From an uncultured Oscillospiraceae bacterium (GTDB taxonomy: Bacteria > Bacillota > Clostridia > Oscillospirales > Ruminococcaceae), in contig CAKSPD010000007.1 of the NCBI GenBank assembly GCA_934481385.1, positions 54,792 through 118,791 on the forward strand: a stretch of 64,000 nucleotides of DNA. Direction: 5' to 3'. Position numbers and translations under genes: made by a program. Position 1 is the first letter of the stretch. Every line of letters begins with the position of its first letter. The notes beneath the pieces were generated by a model, which was given only the letters and a program-made list of their open reading frames with translations, ran no database searches and had not been told where the DNA came from. Positions 7,977 through 16,567 of the stretch are shown piece by piece.

Positions 7977-8291
7977 TTAATTGCGTGAAGTGTCATAAAA
8001 TCTTTGTTCATCAGGGTAAGCATAATTGAAATCCTCACGGGCTACTTTTTCTATGTAAGCAGTCATGTCATCGCCTTCAAGGTTTTGCTGTAACTCTGCA
8101 TTTTCGTTTTCATAGTCCTTGATTTTTTCCTTAATGGATAAAAGTTCTTCTTCTTTCTGCATTCTGTCGTATTCAGTAGAAACACTGATGACAGTACAGC
8201 AGATAACGAGAGCAACAGCGACTAATTTAAACGGAATGTTATTAAAGAATCCTTTACCCCTTGCCTTTTTTTTCTTTCTTTTTTCTGGCAT
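7977..8291 (-). CDS. divIC: Septum formation initiator, DivIC/FtsB family
   Basis: A 104-residue bitopic membrane protein of the division complex. It has a very basic cytoplasmic N-terminus (KRKKKKARGKG), one transmembrane helix (about residues 24-42, KLVAVALVICCTVISVS), and an extracellular coiled coil (about 45-75) followed by the family motif EKVAREDFNYAYPDEQRFYD. These proteins pair with FtsL-type partners to link early and late division proteins. The gene overlaps the end of yabQ by 38 bases, so the two are translationally linked. Placement after yabP and yabQ is conserved in spore formers. Confidence 0.88.
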   Translation of the reverse strand: MPEKRKKKKARGKGFFNNIPFKLVAVALVICCTVISVSTEYDRMQKEEELLSIKEKIKDYENENAELQQNLEGDDMTAYIEKVAREDFNYAYPDEQRFYDTSRN

Positions 8292-8820
8292 AGAATTTCA
8301 CGTTCTTTCTGTTGTGAATTACTCTTTTATTATACAACATTTTGTATTTATCAATCAAGGGTAAAAAGAAAATTTTAAGGCGATTAATAAAATTTTCGTA
8401 AAAATCTACAAATTTAAGGTGTAATTTTTTACGCACAGTTATATAAAGAAGAAAAAAGGGTTTTAAAATAATTAGCAGAATGGATTTTATAAGATATACA
8501 AGTTTTTTAATAACAAGAACAGCAATTCTTCCCACCGTGAAAAAATAGAGAATAAAACCGAGAATATTGCCGAGAATATAAAATATCCTGAACTGACCTC
8601 TTGCGTAAGCTGAAATGAATGAGATAAAAATAATAATATAAACTGCAAAGAAAATAATATCTTCCAGCATAACAAGAACAGCATTATGAGGAATAATAAT
8701 TCTGAATGTTCTGAAGAAGTCATAGATTATGCCGAGAATAATTCCGACAGCACATGAAAGGAGAAAAAGCTGAGTATGTTCAGTAAAGGAAAAATAAGTT
8801 TCCGGAATAATGTTTCTCAT
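8254..8820 (-). CDS. yabQ: Spore cortex biosynthesis protein YabQ
   Basis: A 188-residue, mainly hydrophobic protein. It has a first helix LFLLSCAVGIILGIIYDFFRTFR, the family hallmark, then at least three more transmembrane segments through residue 130 and a very basic C-terminus. YabQ sits in the outer forespore membrane and is needed for cortex formation in Bacillus. It is the middle gene of the conserved yabP-yabQ-divIC cluster. The last codons overlap divIC. It supports real or ancestral sporulation ability in this organism. Confidence 0.85.
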   Translation of the reverse strand: MRNIIPETYFSFTEHTQLFLLSCAVGIILGIIYDFFRTFRIIIPHNAVLVMLEDIIFFAVYIIIFISFISAYARGQFRIFYILGNILGFILYFFTVGRIAVLVIKKLVYLIKSILLIILKPFFLLYITVRKKLHLKFVDFYENFINRLKIFFLPLIDKYKMLYNKRVIHNRKNVKFYARKKKEKKGKG

Positions 8821-8826
8821 TATATT

Positions 8827-9108
8827 TTACCTAAAAAGCTTTCCGAGGAGTGAAAGCGGAGATTTTCTGTCTTTGTCACCATATACAATAGACCATATAT
8901 CACCGTTAATAGTCATATCACCTGTTTCAACGCTCATAGAATCGATATGGAGGTCTTTTCCCTGAATAACCATTTCACCGAGCGTGGTATAAAGACAGAT
9001 ACTTTTTTCATCAAAGCTGTCCACATCAGTAATACCCGAAACAGTAATGGTTTTTCTGTCCTCCATAATAACATTGTGACTGTGTTTTTGAACTTTTTCC
9101 TGAATCAT
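8827..9108 (-). CDS. yabP: Sporulation protein YabP
   Basis: A 93-residue protein of the YabP/YqfC family. It has the typical start HNVIMEDRKTITVSGITDVDSFDE, then LYTTLGEMVIQGKDLHI and TGDMTINGDIWSIVYG. It is part of the mother-cell sporulation program in relatives. It lies 6 bases ahead of yabQ and heads the operon, with divergent secG upstream. The -10-like TATAAT in the shared upstream region lacks a good -35, so a sporulation sigma factor is possible but not shown. Confidence 0.88.
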   Translation of the reverse strand: MIQEKVQKHSHNVIMEDRKTITVSGITDVDSFDEKSICLYTTLGEMVIQGKDLHIDSMSVETGDMTINGDIWSIVYGDKDRKSPLSLLGKLFR

Positions 9109-9193
9109 ATTAAAAATATCCTTTCTGTTAAAAAACTTTGCACTAAATTATATTTGTGAATCAGAAAAAATATAACTTTTCAGAAAAAAATAC

Positions 9194-9222
9194 TTGCAAT
9201 TAAAAAAGTTTTGTGATATAAT
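9194..9222 (+). promoter_or_regulatory. secG promoter
   Basis: TTGCAA at 9194-9199, 17 bases, TATAAT at 9217-9222 with TGA before it. The transcript would reach secG at 9287 with an AGGGAGGT ribosome site. Confidence 0.82.
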
Positions 9223-9286
9223 AATGAAGATACTTATAGAGAAGCTTTTTAAAACCAGTCTATTTTAATAAAGGGAGGTCAGAAAA

Positions 9287-9544
9287 ATGAGTATTCTTGA
9301 AATAATCGGAGGAGCATTAATTCTTATAGCATGTCTTTTCTGTATAGTTATCTGTCTTATGCAGGAACAGAAACAGCAGAATAATATGAGTTCAGCTCTC
9401 ACCGGTGCATCAAACGATTCTTTCTATAAGCATAACGAAGGAAGAACAAAAGAAGCTGTTCTCAACAAGGTCACAAGGACTCTTGCCATTATTTTCTTTG
9501 TTGCAACACTTGCAGTTAACATAGTTCCTATTTTTGTAAAGTAA
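9287..9544 (+). CDS. secG: Preprotein translocase subunit SecG
   Basis: An 85-residue membrane protein with two helices: residues 2-24 (ILEIIGGALILIACLFCIVICL) and 64-83 (TLAIIFFVATLAVNIVPIF). Between them is the polar loop QEQKQQNNMSSALTGASND, which carries the family's S-x-L-x-G loop motif. SecG assists SecYE during protein export. It precedes rnr, as in many Firmicutes, with a terminator between them that probably lets only part of the transcription continue. Confidence 0.92.
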   Translation: MSILEIIGGALILIACLFCIVICLMQEQKQQNNMSSALTGASNDSFYKHNEGRTKEAVLNKVTRTLAIIFFVATLAVNIVPIFVK

Positions 9545-9551
9545 ATGCAAA

Positions 9552-9588
9552 GCCCTATGACATTAAAAAGTCGTAGGGCATATTTTTT
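9552..9588 (+). terminator. Intrinsic terminator after secG
   Basis: GCCCTATGAC (9552-9561) and GTCGTAGGGC (9570-9579) form a 10-bp stem with one G-T pair, followed by a T-rich run to 9588. It stands between secG and rnr and may attenuate rnr. Confidence 0.85.
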
Positions 9589-9603
9589 AAGGAGAGTGAT
9601 ACG

Positions 9604-11763
9604 ATGTCAAAGAAAAATACAGACAACAACAAATATAGCGTTGAAAGCTATAAGAATAAGATAATAACTTTTCTTAAAGCAAGTAAGAAAAAAGCAGTTT
9701 CAGAAAAAGATTTGGCAACAGTCTGCCGTAGCAGAAAGGGCAATCCCGAAAATTATAAAAAAGCGGTTCACGAACTTCAGCGTGAAGGACTTGTAATAAT
9801 AAGAAAACAGAAAATAATTCTGTCCCGAAAGTATGGATACAAGACAGCAAAAATAACACGTCTTAGCAAAACATTCGGTTTCGGAGTATGTGAAGAAACA
9901 GGAGAAGAAGTATTCTTCCCCGGAAAATTTATGCTTGGAGCAATGCCCGATGACAGAGTTCTGTATAAGGATATAGTATCATATTCAACCTTTGCATCAG
10001 ACGGAGAAGTTATTGATATTCTTGAATACGGAAATTCAAATCTCACCGGAAAAATAGAATTTGTTGACGGTAAAAATTATTTCGTTCCTGATACAATGTC
10101 AAAAAGTCATATAACTATTGAGAATGAAACAAAAGTTGAATTTTCAGCAGGTGACAAGGTTCTTGCTGAAATAGCTCATCGTGGAAAACGCCATACTGAA
10201 CACACAGTCCGTATATTGTATGTATTCGGGAACAGTGAATCAGCACAGTCATGTGCAGAATCAATTCTTATGGTTCATGGAGTAAACAAGGAATTTCCGA
10301 AAGATGTTATGAAAGAGGCAGGAAAAATTGCTGATGCAGGAATACAGGAATATGACTATAACAACCGTGAGGATTTCCGTGACAGGAAAATATTTACAAT
10401 AGACAGTGCCGAATCAAAGGATTTGGACGATGCTGTATCAGTTGAAAAAACAGAATCAGGATATATTCTCGGAGTCCATATAGCAGACGTTTCAAACTAT
10501 GTAAAGGGAAACAGTGCAATGGATAAGGAGGCACTTAACAGAGGAACAAGCATATACTATGCGGATAAAGTAATTCCAATGTTGCCGAAAGAGCTTTCAA
10601 ACGGCATATGTTCCCTCAATCCGAATGAAAACAGGCTTACACTTTCATCATTGATAAAGCTTGATAAAAACGGTGATATAGTTTCATACAGATTCTGCAA
10701 AAGCGTAATACGTTCAAGAGTAAAGGGAGTATATTCTGAAATAAACAGAATACTTGACGGAACGGAAGATGAATATATAAGTGAGAAATACAGGGATTTG
10801 AAAGATGAAATTTTCCTTATGAATGAACTTGCAGATATTCTTATAAAGCGAAAGCTGAACCGTCATGCACCTCAGATAGAAACAACTGAAAGCAAGATTA
10901 TTACTGATGAAAACGGAAAATGTATTGATGTTATGCCGAGAACAAGAGGAAAATCAGAATGCATTATAGAAGAATTTATGCTTCTTGCGAATGAAACAGC
11001 CTCAAATCTTGCAAGAACAAAAGATGTACCGTTTGTTTACAGAATACATGAAGAACCGCCTGAAGAAAAAATTGAACGGCTTAAAAAAGTTCTTTTGCAG
11101 TTCAATATAAATGTTCCTTTCACAGAAGTAAAGCCGGTTCATATCGAAAAGATACTTGAATCCGCAAGAGGAACAGATGCATATGAAGCAATAAATATGA
11201 TGGTACTGCGTTCAATGTCAAAGGCGAAATATTCAGAAGAACCACTGGGGCATTTTGGGCTTGCACTTGAGGACTATTCACATTTTACCTCTCCTATAAG
11301 ACGATACCCCGACCTTGCAATACACAGAATAATTACGGATATTCTTGCAGGATACAATGAAACATGGCTTAAAAAGAGATACAGCGGATTTGTTCACAAT
11401 GCCTCAGAACGTTCATCAGATGCAGAAATACGTGCAGTAACAATAGAGCGTGAATGTGAGGACTGCTACAAAGCAGAATATATGAAGGATAAGATAGGGG
11501 AATCATTTACGGGAAAAATTTCAGGGGTAGTTGAATATGGTTTTTATGTATCACTCCCGAATACTGTTGAGGGATTTGTGCATATAAGAACACTTCCTAT
11601 GGGTGAATATGATTATACAGAACCGTCAGTTCTCAGAGAGGCTTTCAGCGGAACAGAATATAAACTTGGCGATATGGTTAATGTAATTTGTTCAGCAGTA
11701 AGCGTCAATGACGGAATAATTGATTTTGTTCTCGATGAAAAAGAGGAGGATTTAAAAACATGA
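9604..11763 (+). CDS. rnr: Ribonuclease R
   Basis: A processive 3'-5' exoribonuclease of 719 residues, normal for the family. In order: an N-terminal winged-helix region (about residues 15-80), cold-shock-type RNA-binding domains (80-240), the RNB catalytic domain, and a C-terminal S1 domain (GESFTGKISGVVEYGFYVSLPNTVEGFVHIRTL). The RNB active site IDSAESKDLDDAVSVE contains the metal-binding aspartates; HIADVSNYV and HFTSPIRRYPDLAIHR are also typical. It degrades structured RNA and takes part in RNA quality control. smpB, a frequent downstream neighbour, is absent; a lipoprotein gene follows with a 4-base overlap. Confidence 0.95.
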   Translation: MSKKNTDNNKYSVESYKNKIITFLKASKKKAVSEKDLATVCRSRKGNPENYKKAVHELQREGLVIIRKQKIILSRKYGYKTAKITRLSKTFGFGVCEETGEEVFFPGKFMLGAMPDDRVLYKDIVSYSTFASDGEVIDILEYGNSNLTGKIEFVDGKNYFVPDTMSKSHITIENETKVEFSAGDKVLAEIAHRGKRHTEHTVRILYVFGNSESAQSCAESILMVHGVNKEFPKDVMKEAGKIADAGIQEYDYNNREDFRDRKIFTIDSAESKDLDDAVSVEKTESGYILGVHIADVSNYVKGNSAMDKEALNRGTSIYYADKVIPMLPKELSNGICSLNPNENRLTLSSLIKLDKNGDIVSYRFCKSVIRSRVKGVYSEINRILDGTEDEYISEKYRDLKDEIFLMNELADILIKRKLNRHAPQIETTESKIITDENGKCIDVMPRTRGKSECIIEEFMLLANETASNLARTKDVPFVYRIHEEPPEEKIERLKKVLLQFNINVPFTEVKPVHIEKILESARGTDAYEAINMMVLRSMSKAKYSEEPLGHFGLALEDYSHFTSPIRRYPDLAIHRIITDILAGYNETWLKKRYSGFVHNASERSSDAEIRAVTIERECEDCYKAEYMKDKIGESFTGKISGVVEYGFYVSLPNTVEGFVHIRTLPMGEYDYTEPSVLREAFSGTEYKLGDMVNVICSAVSVNDGIIDFVLDEKEEDLKT

Positions 11764-12584
11764 AAAAAATTATCCTTGTGACATTATTGTCAGGAATGTT
11801 TCTTTTGAGTGCCTGCGGAGAAGTTCAGCAGGAAAGCACTGTTGATTCATCATCAACGCAGACAGAAACAGCAACTGCTGAACAGACAGTTACAACTGAA
11901 ACTTCAGAAACTAATGAACCTGATACAGAAATAACAGTAATATCATCATCACAGATACAAACTGAATCATCACAGACACAGGCAACAACTGTAACAACAA
12001 TAACAGAAACAGTTCAGACAGCAGAAACATTTCCTGAACCTGAAGAAAGTCAGCCGTTTGAAACAGATGAAAACGGAGCAGTTATAATGGAAGTTGAAGA
12101 TAATACAGATGATTCTGAAATTATTTCAGCAGCTCAGGAACTTTATGAAAATGCCTGCAAAACGGAATTTCGTTATCATGTAGGTTGCCCGTATAATCTT
12201 GATTTCAGCAATTACATTGAAAATCAGTACGGCTGGCCGTATTATCTTGTAACTGATGAAGGTTATACATCGATAGCTGATGTTGAAAAGGATTATTACA
12301 AAATATTTGCCGAAGAAAACGGCAATGACCTTTCTGAAATTTATATGGAACAGGACGGAAAACTTTATGCTCTTGACGGTGAAAGAGGAGCAAATATATT
12401 TTATGAAAGCTCTGAAGTTACAGGAATAATTGAAAAGAGCGAAAATAAAATAGTTTTCAGTGTAGACAATCACTATACAGGAGATGACAAAAATCCTGAA
12501 ACTCCGATAACAGAAACAGAGCAGTTTTCAGTTATAATAAAAAACGGAGAATGGAGAGTTGCAGAATTTTATCTGCCGTATTAA
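11760..12584 (+). CDS. Secreted lipoprotein with Thr/Ser/Glu-rich linker
   Basis: A 274-residue lipoprotein of unknown function. Signal peptide with lipobox LLSAC places Cys near residue 19. Residues 22-115 form a low-complexity Thr/Ser/Glu/Gln linker typical of proteins that cross the cell wall. The globular C-terminal domain (about residues 120-274) contains AQELYENACKTEFRYHVGCPYNLDFSNYI and ends VIIKNGEWRVAEFYLP; it might be an NTF2-like fold, but I cannot show that. Its ATG overlaps the rnr stop, so the two are co-transcribed. A short gene follows after 15 bases. Confidence 0.75.
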   Translation: MKKIILVTLLSGMFLLSACGEVQQESTVDSSSTQTETATAEQTVTTETSETNEPDTEITVISSSQIQTESSQTQATTVTTITETVQTAETFPEPEESQPFETDENGAVIMEVEDNTDDSEIISAAQELYENACKTEFRYHVGCPYNLDFSNYIENQYGWPYYLVTDEGYTSIADVEKDYYKIFAEENGNDLSEIYMEQDGKLYALDGERGANIFYESSEVTGIIEKSENKIVFSVDNHYTGDDKNPETPITETEQFSVIIKNGEWRVAEFYLPY

Positions 12585-12599
12585 AGGAGGATTTAAAAA

Positions 12600-12845
12600 A
12601 TGAGTGAACCGGAAATCGTGCTTGACCGTTCAACATACAAGGCAGTAAAGGCAATGGACAGGCAGAAAATGGAACAATGGATAAACAATGTTTATATATC
12701 AGGTCTTAATGATGCCTCAGGTGACGGAGTTTCAATGGAGGAACTCCAGAACACTATTGCAAAAGTCGAGGGAATAGATGAAACACGCCTTAAAGCAATA
12801 ATGCAGGCGATAGGAGAACTCTATAAATCAAAAAAACACGAATAA
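12600..12845 (+). CDS. Small conserved-looking protein of unknown function
   Basis: An 81-residue soluble protein with high charge and no signal peptide. It is predicted largely helical (AVKAMDRQKMEQWINNVYISGLNDA; EELQNTIAKVEGIDETRLKAIMQAIGELYKS). AAAGGAGG lies at good distance from the ATG. I do not recognise the family. It follows the lipoprotein gene closely and shares its transcript. A promoter for tRNA-Glu begins 42 bases later. Confidence 0.65.
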   Translation: MSEPEIVLDRSTYKAVKAMDRQKMEQWINNVYISGLNDASGDGVSMEELQNTIAKVEGIDETRLKAIMQAIGELYKSKKHE

Positions 12846-12887
12846 AAATATATTATTTGTGCAATTTGATGAAATTTGAAAAAATGC

Positions 12888-12916
12888 TTGACAAAAGTCG
12901 GTTTTTGTGATAGACT
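12888..12916 (+). promoter_or_regulatory. tRNA-Glu promoter
   Basis: Consensus TTGACA at 12888-12893, 17 bases, then TAGACT at 12911-12916 with TGA before it. The tRNA begins 20 bases after the -10. Confidence 0.8.
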
Positions 12917-12935
12917 ATAAAAGCAGTCTGTTAAA

Positions 12936-13007
12936 GGCCCGTTGGTCAAGCGGTTAAGACATCGCCCTTTCACGGCGGAATCATGGGTTCGATTCCCGTA
13001 CGGGTCA
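12936..13007 (+). tRNA. tRNA-Glu (anticodon TTC)
   Basis: Acceptor GGCCCGT pairs with ACGGGTC (one G-T pair), discriminator A. D-loop GTCAAGCGGTTAAGAC, anticodon arm CGCCCTTTCACGGCG with TTC, and T-arm GGGTTCGATTCCC are intact. CCA is not encoded. Confidence 0.96.
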
Positions 13008-13011
13008 CTTA

Positions 13012-13047
13012 AAATCAGCAAACTTTTCAGGGTTTGCTGATTTTTTT
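13012..13047 (+). terminator. Terminator after tRNA-Glu
   Basis: AATCAGCAAAC and GTTTGCTGATT form an 11-bp stem with an 8-base loop, followed by a run of T to 13047. Confidence 0.9.
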
Positions 13048-13060
13048 ATTATGCTTATAA

Positions 13061-13095
13061 AATAAAAAATCCCGCCTGAAAAATTTCAGACGGGA
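13061..13095 (-). terminator. Terminator of the iscU operon
   Basis: On the minus strand, a 12-bp stem with one mismatch (13070-13081 with 13084-13095) is followed by TTTTTTATTTT. It lies 12 bases after the iscU stop. Confidence 0.88.
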
Positions 13096-13106
13096 ATAGT
13101 TTTAAT

Positions 13107-13529
13107 TTAGTGACATGCTTCACATTCTTCAATATCGCCAACGATAGGCTTAGGGTCAATGCCTTTGCGTGTGTAGTAATCAGAAAGAGCTGATTTGATA
13201 GCCTGTTCAGCGAGTACAGAACAGTGAAGTTTAACAGCCGGAAGTCCGTCAAGAGCCTCAACAACAGCCTTGTTTGTGAGCTTGAGAACTTCGGAAATAG
13301 GCTGACCTTTGATTAATTCAGTAGCCATTGAAGAAGTTGCAACAGCAGCACCGCAGCCGAATGTTTTGAACTTAACATCAGTGATAACATCGTTATCAAC
13401 CTTGATGTACATTTTCATAATATCACCGCATTTAGCGTTTCCAACTTCACCAACGCCGTCAGCGTCTTCAATTTCACCGACATTTCTTGGATTTGAGAAA
13501 TGGTCAAGAACTTTTTCACTGTATTGCAT
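13107..13529 (-). CDS. iscU: Iron-sulfur cluster scaffold protein, NifU/IscU type
   Basis: A 140-residue scaffold on which Fe-S clusters are built before transfer to client proteins. The three cluster cysteines are in place: C34 (NAKCGD), C59 (TFGCGAAVA) and C103 (KLHCSVLAE). The start MQYSEKVLDHFSNPRNVGE is classical. The C-terminus adds a Cys-containing EECEACH tail, common in clostridial versions. It follows iscS by 28 bases, so cysteine desulfurase and scaffold are made together. No IscR or IscA gene is adjacent, which fits the two-gene NifS-NifU arrangement of many clostridia. Confidence 0.95.
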   Translation of the reverse strand: MQYSEKVLDHFSNPRNVGEIEDADGVGEVGNAKCGDIMKMYIKVDNDVITDVKFKTFGCGAAVATSSMATELIKGQPISEVLKLTNKAVVEALDGLPAVKLHCSVLAEQAIKSALSDYYTRKGIDPKPIVGDIEECEACH

Positions 13530-13557
13530 AAGAGAAATCCTCCTTAAATAAAAATCT

Positions 13558-14745
13558 TTAATTTTTTTCTTCTTTTATAATTTTTTCCCAGAGAGGGGAC
13601 ATAGCACGAAGCTGTTCAACTATCTTAGGAACGACTTCAAGAATATAATCAATATCCTCATCAGTGTTTTCATCGCTTATTGAAAGTCTGAGAGAACCAT
13701 GAGCAACCTCATGTTTAAGACCGAGAGCGAGAAGAACATGTGAAGGGTCAAGAGAACCCGATGTACAAGCTGAACCTGATGATGCACAGATACCGTTCAG
13801 GTCAAGTTTAAGAAGAAGTGATTCGCCTTCAACACCTTCAATTGAGATATTGCAGTTTCCGGGGAGTCTGTTTTCACGACTGCCGTTAAGACGGGTTTTA
13901 GGAAGTTTAAGAATACCGTCAATAAGTCTGTTACGCATAGCAGTAACTTTTTCAGCCTTTTCAGGAATATTTGCAGTAGCGATTTCTATTGCAGTACCAA
14001 GACCAACAATAGCAGGAACGTTTTCAGTACCGGCACGCTTGTTTCTTTCCTGAGCACCGCCGAAAATAAGGTTGGGGAGAGCAAGTCCTTTTTTGATGTA
14101 TATAGCACCGATACCCTTTTGAGCATGAATTTTATGACCTGAAAGTGAAAGAATATCGATATTCTGTTCCTTGACATCGATAGGAACGTTTCCGACAGCC
14201 TGTACAGCATCGGTGTGGAAGATTACTTTCTTTTCACGGCATATAGCACCGATTTCCTTGATAGGCTGAATAGTACCGATTTCGTTGTTTGCATACATAA
14301 TGCTGACAATAGCAGTATCTTCTCTTATAGCTTTTCTTACATCTTCAGGATTAACGAAACCGTCCTTGCTGATAGGAAGATATGTTACATCATAGCCATG
14401 TTTTTCCATATACTGACAAGTATGAAGAATTGCATGATGCTCAAAAACGGAAGTGATGATATGTTTTTTTCCTTTGGAAGCAAGCTTTTCGCAAACGCCT
14501 CTTATAGCCCAGTTATCAGATTCAGAACCACAGCTTGTGAAGAAAATTTCATTCGGAGAGGCATTGAGAGCTTTTGCAACCTTTTCACGTGCAATTTCAA
14601 TATCTCTCTGAGCATCTCTGCCGAGTTTATATATACTTGAAGCATTTCCGTAACGTTCAGTAAAATATGGAAGCATAGAATTCAGAACTTCATCGGAAAC
14701 TCTTGTAGTAGCAGCATTATCTGCGTATACAAATCTTTTTTCCAT
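13558..14745 (-). CDS. iscS: Cysteine desulfurase, NifS/IscS type
   Basis: A 395-residue PLP enzyme that takes sulfur from cysteine for Fe-S cluster assembly. It starts [18 protein letters not shown]. The pyridoxal lysine is in [11 protein letters not shown] (about residue 203), a PLP-binding His in FEHHAILHT (about 104), and the persulfide-forming cysteine in [12 protein letters not shown] (about 327). The long loop around that cysteine marks it as class I (IscS/NifS). The gene sits between rnhA and iscU with short spacers, so it is likely in one operon with both. Confidence 0.95.
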   Translation of the reverse strand: MEKRFVYADNAATTRVSDEVLNSMLPYFTERYGNASSIYKLGRDAQRDIEIAREKVAKALNASPNEIFFTSCGSESDNWAIRGVCEKLASKGKKHIITSVFEHHAILHTCQYMEKHGYDVTYLPISKDGFVNPEDVRKAIREDTAIVSIMYANNEIGTIQPIKEIGAICREKKVIFHTDAVQAVGNVPIDVKEQNIDILSLSGHKIHAQKGIGAIYIKKGLALPNLIFGGAQERNKRAGTENVPAIVGLGTAIEIATANIPEKAEKVTAMRNRLIDGILKLPKTRLNGSRENRLPGNCNISIEGVEGESLLLKLDLNGICASSGSACTSGSLDPSHVLLALGLKHEVAHGSLRLSISDENTDEDIDYILEVVPKIVEQLRAMSPLWEKIIKEEKN

Positions 14746-14757
14746 TTTAAAGACTCC

Positions 14758-15198
14758 TTAATATGAATATTTGTCACGCTGAATAACAGCAAGTCTGTCA
14801 CAGCGTTCGTTTTCGGGGTGACCTGCATGACCTTTTACCCATACAAAATTAACTTTATGGGTTTCAAGGAGCGGAAGAAGTTTTTCCCACAAATCAGCAT
14901 TAAGAGCAGGTTTTTTATCAGATTTTATCCAGCCTCTTTTTTTCCAGCCGTAAACCCAGCCTTTAGTTATGCTGTCAACGACATATTTGCTGTCAGTAGT
15001 GAGAGTAACCTCGCAAGGTTCTTTAAGAGCAGAAAGAGCAGTAATAACACCCATAAGCTCCATTCGGTTATTGGTTGTAAGATGTTCACCGCCGGAAATT
15101 TCCTTTTCATATTTTCCGAATCGAAGAACAACGCCATAACCTCCCGCACCGGGATTTCCACTGCAAGCACCGTCAGTAAATATTTCTACTTTTTTAAT
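14758..15198 (-). CDS. rnhA: Ribonuclease HI, probable non-AUG start
   Basis: Cleaves RNA in RNA-DNA hybrids. The four catalytic acids are in [32 protein letters not shown] and [15 protein letters not shown]; the basic protrusion [15 protein letters not shown] is present. The frame is open to an ATG at 15255, but a promoter (15227-15255) puts the RNA start near 15220, downstream of that codon. After it, in frame, come a GTG at 15207 that overlaps the GGAG ribosome site and an ATT at 15198 placed eight bases after GGAG, exactly where homologues begin with MKKVEI. I use the ATT; GTG is the alternative. Promoter-proximal gene of rnhA-iscS-iscU. Confidence 0.88.
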   Translation of the reverse strand: MKKVEIFTDGACSGNPGAGGYGVVLRFGKYEKEISGGEHLTTNNRMELMGVITALSALKEPCEVTLTTDSKYVVDSITKGWVYGWKKRGWIKSDKKPALNADLWEKLLPLLETHKVNFVWVKGHAGHPENERCDRLAVIQRDKYSY

Positions 15199-15226
15199 AG
15201 GAATCACTCCTTTGTCATTGAAATAT

Positions 15227-15255
15227 ATTATAACCTTAAATTTAGGAAAAATCAA
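15227..15255 (-). promoter_or_regulatory. rnhA-iscS-iscU promoter
   Basis: Minus strand: TTGATT (15255-15250), 17 bases, TATAAT (15232-15227). This decides the rnhA start because it overlaps the upstream ATG. Confidence 0.7.
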
Positions 15256-15354
15256 ATTTGTTGCATGAGGTAAACAAAAGTATCCATAAAAACTGAAACA
15301 GAAGGAATAAAGTATTATAACAACTGAATATATATTAAAGAGAGGTAAAAAAAC

Positions 15355-16521
15355 ATGACAGAATTTCTTATAAGAAAGTTTATAAAAAATCCCGATGAAA
15401 CGGAAGATTCAAAAGTCAGACAGGCATACGGAAGTCTTAGCAGTAGTGTCGGACTTGTATGCAATATAATTTTATTTATAATCAAATATGCAATGGGAAC
15501 ATTTTCAGGTTCAATATCCATAATTTCAGATGCTTTCAACAATCTTTCGGACAGCGGAGGCTGTATAGTAACATTTCTGGGATATAAAATGGCATCAAAG
15601 CCGGCGGACAAGGGACACCCTTTCGGGCATGGAAGAATAGAATATCTTACATCTCTGATACTTTCCGCAATAATAGTAATTGTAGGCTTTGAACTTTTCA
15701 GAAGTTCAGCAGAAAAGATAATTAATCCTGAACCGATAAAATTCAGTATTATTGTACTTTTATCGCTTATAGTTTCAATATGCGTAAAACTGTGGCTTTC
15801 TGTATTCAATATGAAACTCGGAAAGAAAATAGATTCATGTGTAATGACTGCAACAGCAGAGGACAGTCGTAATGACGTGATAGCAACATCAGCAACACTT
15901 ATATCTCTTTTAGTTTCACAGTTTACGAATTTTTCGATAGACGGAATAATGGGAATTGTAGTATCATTATTCATTTTGAAAACAGGATTTGATATAATCC
16001 GTGATACAGTAGATGACCTTATCGGAAAACCTGTTCAGCCTGAAATCGTTGAAAAGATAAAAAACACAATAAAATCAGACAGTGATATTATAGATATACA
16101 TGATTTAGTGATACATAATTACGGAGTTACAAAGATGATAGGTAGCTGTCATATAGAAATAAGAAGTGATATGAGTTTTCGGGATGTCCATGAGATTGCA
16201 GACCGTACCGAAAGACGTATACAGAATGAGCTTAATATAATGATGACAATTCATACAGACCCTGTTGATATTGACGATGAACAGACAATAAAATATAAAG
16301 GGATAATAAAAGATATAATATCCTCAATGAATCAGGGATTTTCAATACATGATTTCAGAATGGTGAGCTGTGAAAATCACAGAAATCTGATTTTTGATAT
16401 AACAGTTCCGTATGAATGTAAGATAAGCAATGAGAAAATACAGAATTTTATAAATCATAAACTTAAAGAATATGACGGAAAATATTATACAATCATAACT
16501 TTCGACAGGGAATACTGCTGA
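15355..16521 (+). CDS. Cation diffusion facilitator (CDF) metal transporter
   Basis: A 388-residue inner-membrane metal/proton antiporter. About six transmembrane helices occupy residues 30-215. Metal-site motifs are [12 protein letters not shown] in helix 2 and [11 protein letters not shown] in helix 5; the DxxxD type of helix 5 is seen in manganese-exporting members, so Mn is a reasonable but unproven substrate. The [10 protein letters not shown] loop is typical. The cytoplasmic ferredoxin-like domain (about 215-300) has [11 protein letters not shown] and [10 protein letters not shown]. An additional C-terminal domain of about 90 residues follows, making it longer than the usual 300. GAGAGG precedes the ATG. 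It is a single-gene transcript ending at a strong terminator. Confidence 0.9.
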   Translation: MTEFLIRKFIKNPDETEDSKVRQAYGSLSSSVGLVCNIILFIIKYAMGTFSGSISIISDAFNNLSDSGGCIVTFLGYKMASKPADKGHPFGHGRIEYLTSLILSAIIVIVGFELFRSSAEKIINPEPIKFSIIVLLSLIVSICVKLWLSVFNMKLGKKIDSCVMTATAEDSRNDVIATSATLISLLVSQFTNFSIDGIMGIVVSLFILKTGFDIIRDTVDDLIGKPVQPEIVEKIKNTIKSDSDIIDIHDLVIHNYGVTKMIGSCHIEIRSDMSFRDVHEIADRTERRIQNELNIMMTIHTDPVDIDDEQTIKYKGIIKDIISSMNQGFSIHDFRMVSCENHRNLIFDITVPYECKISNEKIQNFINHKLKEYDGKYYTIITFDREYC

Positions 16522-16530
16522 GAAAATTAA

Positions 16531-16559
16531 GGGACGCATGAGAATGCGTCCCGTTTTTT
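16531..16559 (+). terminator. Terminator after the CDF gene
   Basis: GGGACGCAT (16531-16539) and ATGCGTCCC (16544-16552) with a 4-base loop, then TTTTTT. It may also help end the converging cellobiose phosphorylase transcript. Confidence 0.9.
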
Positions 16560-16567
16560 CAATTATT

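Noticed and set aside
12821..13021. Open frame covering tRNA-Glu
   Set aside because: It is the antisense of the tRNA and its promoter; not a gene.
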